A stretch of DNA of 64,000 bases, taken from Vulcanimicrobiota bacterium. GTDB taxonomy: Bacteria; Vulcanimicrobiota; Xenobia; Xenobiales; JADMJV01. A program made the position numbers and the translations under genes. The DNA is taken from NCBI GenBank assembly GCA_019637395.1, contig JAHBVR010000021.1, forward strand, positions 1-64,000, written 5' to 3'. Below are positions 60,522 to 64,000 of the stretch, one piece after another (position 1 is the stretch's first letter; each line of letters starts with the position of its first letter). The notes beneath the pieces are model-generated. The model saw nothing but the letters and a program-made list of their open reading frames with translations. It was not told the DNA's origin and did no database searches.

Positions 60522-61262
60522 CTGGTCGAGCTCAGCCAGGTCTCGTTCGCTTACGCCGCTCAAGATGTTCTTTCCGGGGTTTCTCTGCGGCTGGAACCGG
60601 GTCAGGTCTTCGCTCTGCTGGGCGCCAACGGAGCCGGCAAAAGCACATTGCAAAAGCTGATCCGTGGTAGCCTGAAGCCCCGCGAGGGAACGGTGCGCGT
60701 CTTCGGTTCTGATCCGTGCGAGGGGTCGGCCTGGCGGAAACGCCTGGCCTGGATTACCGACCAGCCCGCTCTGCATCCGCGTTTGACGGTGCTGGAAACG
60801 CTGCGTTTTTACGCGGGCCTGTATGGCGTTTCGGCCGACTTCGCGGGGTTGCTGCGTCAGGTCGGCTTGTCTGGATTGGAAAAACGTTATGGCTCGCAAC
60901 TTTCCCGAGGACAGCAGCAGCGCCTGGCCTGGGCCCGAGCTTTGCTGGTGCGGGCCGAGTTGTTGCTGCTGGATGAGCCCACCAACGGATTGGACGTATT
61001 GGGCCGTGAGGAGATTTATCGCCTGGTGCGCCAATTTCGCGGGACTATTTTATTGTCGACCCACGATATGCGCGAGGCTCAGGAACTGGCCGGCCGGGTG
61101 GGAATTCTGTACGAAGGCCGGTTATTGGCCGAAGGAACGCCGGCCGAGCTGTGCCTCCGGCATCTGGGTCAGGAACTGGGAGATCTGGCCCAGCAGCCCA
61201 GTTTGGAGCGGGTTTATCGAGCCCTGGCGGGCAGGAGTCTGTACCGGGCATCCGAAGAATAA
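60522..61262 (+). CDS. ABC-2-type transporter ATPase with a non-standard start
   Basis: About 246 residues of an ABC ATPase (CcmA/NatA-like). The full domain must begin near 60522, since the frame reads LVELSQVSFAYAAQDVLSG and GANGAGKSTLQKL (Walker A). Signature is LSRGQQQRLAWARALL and Walker B LLLLDEPTNGLDV. No ATG, GTG or TTG precedes the first strand in frame; CTG 60522 is the best candidate (or ATA at 60513). A TTG at 60648 would cut off Walker A, which is unlikely. The stop of the preceding gene is at 60520. It precedes the SPOR-like gene and an ABC-2 permease. Confidence 0.8.
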   Translation: MVELSQVSFAYAAQDVLSGVSLRLEPGQVFALLGANGAGKSTLQKLIRGSLKPREGTVRVFGSDPCEGSAWRKRLAWITDQPALHPRLTVLETLRFYAGLYGVSADFAGLLRQVGLSGLEKRYGSQLSRGQQQRLAWARALLVRAELLLLDEPTNGLDVLGREEIYRLVRQFRGTILLSTHDMREAQELAGRVGILYEGRLLAEGTPAELCLRHLGQELGDLAQQPSLERVYRALAGRSLYRASEE

Positions 61263-61265
61263 GCA

Positions 61266-61856
61266 ATGCGTCGTCTGCTGCTGATTGTTGTTGCTTTCTT
61301 GTGGGTTACCAATGGGGTTTTGCTGGCCTGGGTGAAAATGACTCCGCCCCCGCCGCCCCCGGCCGAGAAGAAGCTGCTGCTGGTCTATTGTGAGAAGAAA
61401 GATCAACCCAAGAAAGTCAGCAAGGTATTGGAAGGCCTCAATTTAAAGCCGGAAATTCGCTCCAATCAAGCCTGGAAACACGAAGTGCAGGAAGGCTTTA
61501 TCGTGGTCAACCGGGTCACCGATCCGGACGTGCGCAAGGGCATTTTTGCCGGCATGAAAAATCTCTTGCCGGTCAAGATCGTAGGCGATGACATTCGCCT
61601 GGGCGGCGTTTATAAAACCAAACCGGAAGCGGCCAAGGCCGCCGCCGGGGCGCGCAACAAGGGCTTCACTTTTCAGGTAGTCGACAATATCGTGACCAGG
61701 ACGACCAAGGTTCAGGTGGTTCGAGTGGCTTCGATCGAGGAAACAAAAGCCGGTGAGGCCGAGGAAGCCCTGAAGAAGCTCAATTTGAATGAGAACCAGA
61801 TTGTGGTCGAGTCGTTGGATGCACCGGCCGGGGCTTCCGCAATGCCCACGCCCTAG
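61266..61856 (+). CDS. Membrane-anchored SPOR-like protein
   Basis: A 196-residue protein with one N-terminal helix (LLLIVVAFLWVTNGVLLAW), a Pro-rich linker (PPPPPPAEKK) and a two-part periplasmic domain. The second part (VYKTKPEAAKAAAGARNKG, then FQVVDNIVTRTTKVQVVRV) resembles SPOR domains, which bind peptidoglycan stripped of peptides. The exact family is not certain. It lies between the ABC ATPase and permease, so the three could work together. No catalytic residues seen. Confidence 0.55.
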   Translation: MRRLLLIVVAFLWVTNGVLLAWVKMTPPPPPPAEKKLLLVYCEKKDQPKKVSKVLEGLNLKPEIRSNQAWKHEVQEGFIVVNRVTDPDVRKGIFAGMKNLLPVKIVGDDIRLGGVYKTKPEAAKAAAGARNKGFTFQVVDNIVTRTTKVQVVRVASIEETKAGEAEEALKKLNLNENQIVVESLDAPAGASAMPTP

Positions 61857-61858
61857 GC

Positions 61859-62890
61859 ATGTTCCGCCGGCTGAAGTGGTTGGTCTGGAAAGACCTGCTT
61901 GAGGCCATGCGCAGCCAGGTTGCGCTGCTGGTTCTGGTTTCCCCGCTTTGCCTGGCCGGGGTTCTGCGGATTACCGAGAAGCAGGGAGACCTGACTTCCA
62001 TTCCTGTGGGTGTGGTGGCTCCCGAGGATTCTGGTCTGATACGCGCGCTGAGTTCAAAATATGAGTCGTTGGTAATTATGCGTTATGCGAATTCTCAGGA
62101 GGGTTTATCTCACTTGCGTTCGGGCGGTCCGGTTCTGTTGGTGGAGGTAGGGAAGGATTTCGACAAGCAAATCCTGGCTGGAGAGGAACCCGACGTGCTG
62201 GTTTGGGAAGGCGACTCGCGGCCGACTCAGGTGGCCCTGGTCCGTGAATTTTTACGCGAGACCTTGCGCCGCCAGGCAGGTCAGAAAATGCCGGCTCGTA
62301 TCGAGACGCCGCGTAAGGGCGGCGGGACCAGGGATATGATGTTCTTGCCGCTGGTGGTGATGGCGGCGCTGTCGGCGATGGTGGTGAGTGCCTCGAATCT
62401 GGTCGAAGAGAAGGAGGCTGGCACTTTACAGCAAATGCTTCTCTCGCCGGCCGGTTCCACCGAAATGTGGACTGGAAAACTTGTCGTCAGCAGCGCCCTC
62501 GGGACTTTGGCGGCGATGTCGGTGGTCGCTCTACGAGGAACCACGCTTTCCTCACTCGGGAGCGCCCTCGGGTTGACACTGGCGGCAAGTTTCGTGTTTG
62601 CTGCTTTAGGAGGAGTCGTTGGCTTGCTGGCCAAAGGCCCCACCGCAGCCAGTTCCTGGACAGGCTTCTTGTTCTTCGGCTTGTTTGTTCCCGTAGCCCT
62701 CTCGGAAACGAGTCAAACTCTCAGTCGTTGGGCCAAATTCTCTCCAGCTTATCCTCTTTATGATGGTTTGCAACGAACTGTGCTCGCTCAGGAATCGGCG
62801 ACCACCCTGGTCGCTCATTTCGGAGCGTTTCTGGCTCTCGGAGCCTTCCTGACCCTGGTCGGGAGTCGCCTCCTGAGCCGTCTCCGCTAA
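61859..62890 (+). CDS. ABC-2-type permease
   Basis: A 343-residue membrane protein. One N-terminal helix (VALLVLVSPLCLAGVLRI), an external domain of about 120 residues, then five helices from MMFLPLVVMAALSAMVVSA on. EEKEAGTLQQMLLSPAGSTE is the conserved ABC-2 segment of export permeases. Its ATG is two bases after the SPOR-like gene. Pairs with the ATPase at 60522. Substrate unknown; likely exporter of lipids, drugs or envelope material. Confidence 0.85.
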   Translation: MFRRLKWLVWKDLLEAMRSQVALLVLVSPLCLAGVLRITEKQGDLTSIPVGVVAPEDSGLIRALSSKYESLVIMRYANSQEGLSHLRSGGPVLLVEVGKDFDKQILAGEEPDVLVWEGDSRPTQVALVREFLRETLRRQAGQKMPARIETPRKGGGTRDMMFLPLVVMAALSAMVVSASNLVEEKEAGTLQQMLLSPAGSTEMWTGKLVVSSALGTLAAMSVVALRGTTLSSLGSALGLTLAASFVFAALGGVVGLLAKGPTAASSWTGFLFFGLFVPVALSETSQTLSRWAKFSPAYPLYDGLQRTVLAQESATTLVAHFGAFLALGAFLTLVGSRLLSRLR

Positions 62891-62898
62891 CTCCGGGT

Positions 62899-62962
62899 CC
62901 CCCCCTGGACCCCCCACCCGGTGTTCCAAGGGGGGCTAACGCGCCCCCCCTGGACCCCCCAC
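62899..62962 (+). repeat. C-rich direct repeats in the rho leader
   Basis: A 19-base sequence (7 C, TGGA, 6 C, AC) occurs twice, at 62899-62917 and 62944-62962. Between them, G6 at 62930-62935 can pair with the C tract at 62944 through an 8-base loop. The block sits 21 bases ahead of the rho ATG. C-rich, G-poor RNA is what Rho binds, so it may be an autoregulatory rut site, or a dispersed repeat of the genome. Confidence 0.7.
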
Positions 62963-62983
62963 TATACCCAAGGAGTAACCTGA

Positions 62984-64000
62984 ATGTCTGATGATCACGC
63001 TGCCGAGCTGCGGCGTATGTCCCGCGTCGAGCTGTTTGAAGTAGCTCGTGAACGTGGCCTGACCGGCTACCAGAAATTGAAGAAAGACGAGATCATCTCT
63101 CGCCTTCTCGAACTGGGTGGCGCTCCCTCAGCGCCCGAGCCCGAACCCGAGGTCGTTGAGGCCCCGGCACCTTCCCGTGGACGCTCGCGCCGCGGACGAC
63201 GCAACGAACCGGAGCCGGTTGAAGAAGAAGCCGCTCCTGAACCGGTGGCTGAAGAGGAAGAAGAAGCACCACCGGCTGAAGAATCTCGCGGTGAAGACGA
63301 ATACCGCGGTGGCCGCCGCGGTCGCCAGCGCCGTGGACGTCGCGACCGCTATCGCGACGAACAGCCCCAGGACGGTGATGAAGAAGCCGTCGCCGGGGAC
63401 GATGAGGGCGAAGAGCGTGAGGAACGCGAAGAACGCGGCCACGGCCGTGGCCGCTATCGTGATCGCGATCGCGAAGATGGCTACCAGCGCCCCCAAGAGG
63501 ATCCGTTGGGCCTGCTCTATGCTTCCGGCATCCTGGAAGTCTTGCCCGAAGGCTACGGCTTCCTGCGCGGCCGCTCTTATCTGCCGGGTCCGGCCGATAT
63601 CTACGTCTCGATGTCGCAAGTGCGCCGTTTCGGCCTGCGCATGGGCGACATGGTGCTGGGTCAGGTTCGCCCTCCCAAGCCCGGCGAGAAGTATTACGGC
63701 CTGCTGCAGGTGGCTTCGGTTAATGGTATGGACCCGGATACGGCCCGCCGTCGCCCGCACTTCGAGCAGTTGACGCCCATCTTCCCCAATGAGCGCTACA
63801 CCATGGAGGGAGCCGACAACGACTTCTCCAAGCGCATCATCGACTTGTTCTGCCCCATCGGCAAGGGTCAGCGCGGTTTGCTGGTGGCCCCGCCCAAGGC
63901 CGGTAAGACCATTCTGCTCAAGAAGATCGCCAACGGCATCGCCCAGAATTACCCGGAAGTGGTGATGATGGCTCTGCTCATCGACGAGCGTCCTGAGGAA
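62984..64000 (+). CDS. rho: Transcription termination factor Rho, incomplete at the right edge
   Basis: The first 339 residues of Rho, a hexameric RNA-dependent ATPase that ends transcription. ATG 62984 has AGGAG at 62971-62975. The start (LRRMSRVELFEVARERGLTG, helix-turn-helix-like) is followed by a long, highly charged insert of about 110 residues, rich in Glu/Pro and then Arg/Gly/Asp (RGGRRGRQRRGRRDRYRDE). Then the RNA-binding cold-shock domain (ASGILEVLPEGYGFLRG, then PGPADIYVSMSQVRRFGLRMGD). The ATPase has APPKAGKT (Walker A, near 303-310). The insert is typical of high-GC and deep-branching Rho proteins. It is complete up to the window edge. Confidence 0.97.
   Translation, partial: MSDDHAAELRRMSRVELFEVARERGLTGYQKLKKDEIISRLLELGGAPSAPEPEPEVVEAPAPSRGRSRRGRRNEPEPVEEEAAPEPVAEEEEEAPPAEESRGEDEYRGGRRGRQRRGRRDRYRDEQPQDGDEEAVAGDDEGEEREEREERGHGRGRYRDRDREDGYQRPQEDPLGLLYASGILEVLPEGYGFLRGRSYLPGPADIYVSMSQVRRFGLRMGDMVLGQVRPPKPGEKYYGLLQVASVNGMDPDTARRRPHFEQLTPIFPNERYTMEGADNDFSKRIIDLFCPIGKGQRGLLVAPPKAGKTILLKKIANGIAQNYPEVVMMALLIDERPEE

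Noticed and set aside
1-64000. tRNA and rRNA genes, transposases, attachment sites
   Set aside because: I looked for T-loop-like GGTTCGA motifs, inverted repeats at gene fragments and DDE-type proteins, and saw none that I could support.

Overview
The window is a gene-dense, GC-rich (by eye about 60 %) bacterial chromosome segment. It has no rRNA, tRNA, transposase or CRISPR array that I can see. It holds housekeeping genes (ftsZ, an incomplete rho at the right edge, polX, an aminopropyltransferase) and lipoproteins with lipoboxes. It also has minor pilins, an M13 peptidase and many eukaryote-like parts: Ser/Thr kinases, ankyrin repeats, and an apparent Ro60-like protein. Overlapping stop/start pairs (TTGA, GTGA, TAGTG, TAATG) and GTG or TTG starts are frequent. 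I cannot assign a phylum. The mix of hypothetical low-complexity proteins, kinases and an ftsZ away from any murein cluster suggests an uncultured lineage, perhaps a candidate phylum such as Eremiobacterota/Vulcanimicrobiota, but that is a guess.

Layout. 0-7 kb: a lipoprotein, a TPR-like exported protein, a TIGR04552-like protein behind a large hybrid histidine kinase, a cupin and a DJ-1/PfpI protein. 7-14.4 kb: an accessory block with a thioredoxin-fold protein, an alpha/beta-hydrolase-like protein, a Gly/Ala-rich protein, and a leftward run of Hsp90-like protein, Lys/His/Gly-repeat protein, zinc-ribbon protein and KAP NTPase. 14.5-17.4 kb: three pilin-like genes. 17.4-21.9 kb: a leftward sugar operon (sucrose- or mannosylfructose-phosphate-synthase-like GT4, a phosphatase fused to a glycosidase, and a XylR/AraC regulator). 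22-25.5 kb: aminopropyltransferase, ClC transporter and deazaflavin-type reductase. 25.5-27.2 kb: a worn region with a gene fragment. 27.2-30.1 kb: a sugar ABC importer lacking its ATPase.

30-37 kb: a LON-domain protein, a second Hsp90-like paralogue, a TrkA-USP regulator with a CPA2 antiporter, and a papain-like peptidase. 37-41 kb: a stalk-thioredoxin protein, then two genes broken by frameshifts (an esterase and a Ser/Thr kinase). 41-47.4 kb: an HTH protein, a four-gene leftward operon (M13 peptidase, two coiled-coil membrane proteins, ankyrin protein), a stalk-domain protein and a Gly-rich protein. 47.4-50.2 kb: a decayed intergenic region, ftsZ with a Pro/Ala-rich N-terminal extension, and six tandem 49-bp repeats. 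50.2-52 kb: a Crp/Fnr regulator and a Ser/Thr kinase.

The most interesting locus is 51973-56422. A 59-residue possible ubiquitin-like protein ending in Gly is translationally coupled to a TROVE/VWA (Ro60-like) protein. These are followed by a Trp-rich unknown protein, a short ThiF/E1-like adenylating enzyme and a third member of the Hsp90-like family. I read this as a compact modification/RNA-protein quality-control cassette. The individual domain calls are by eye. The right end carries polX, two ABC modules, a SPOR-like protein and rho with a C-rich leader.
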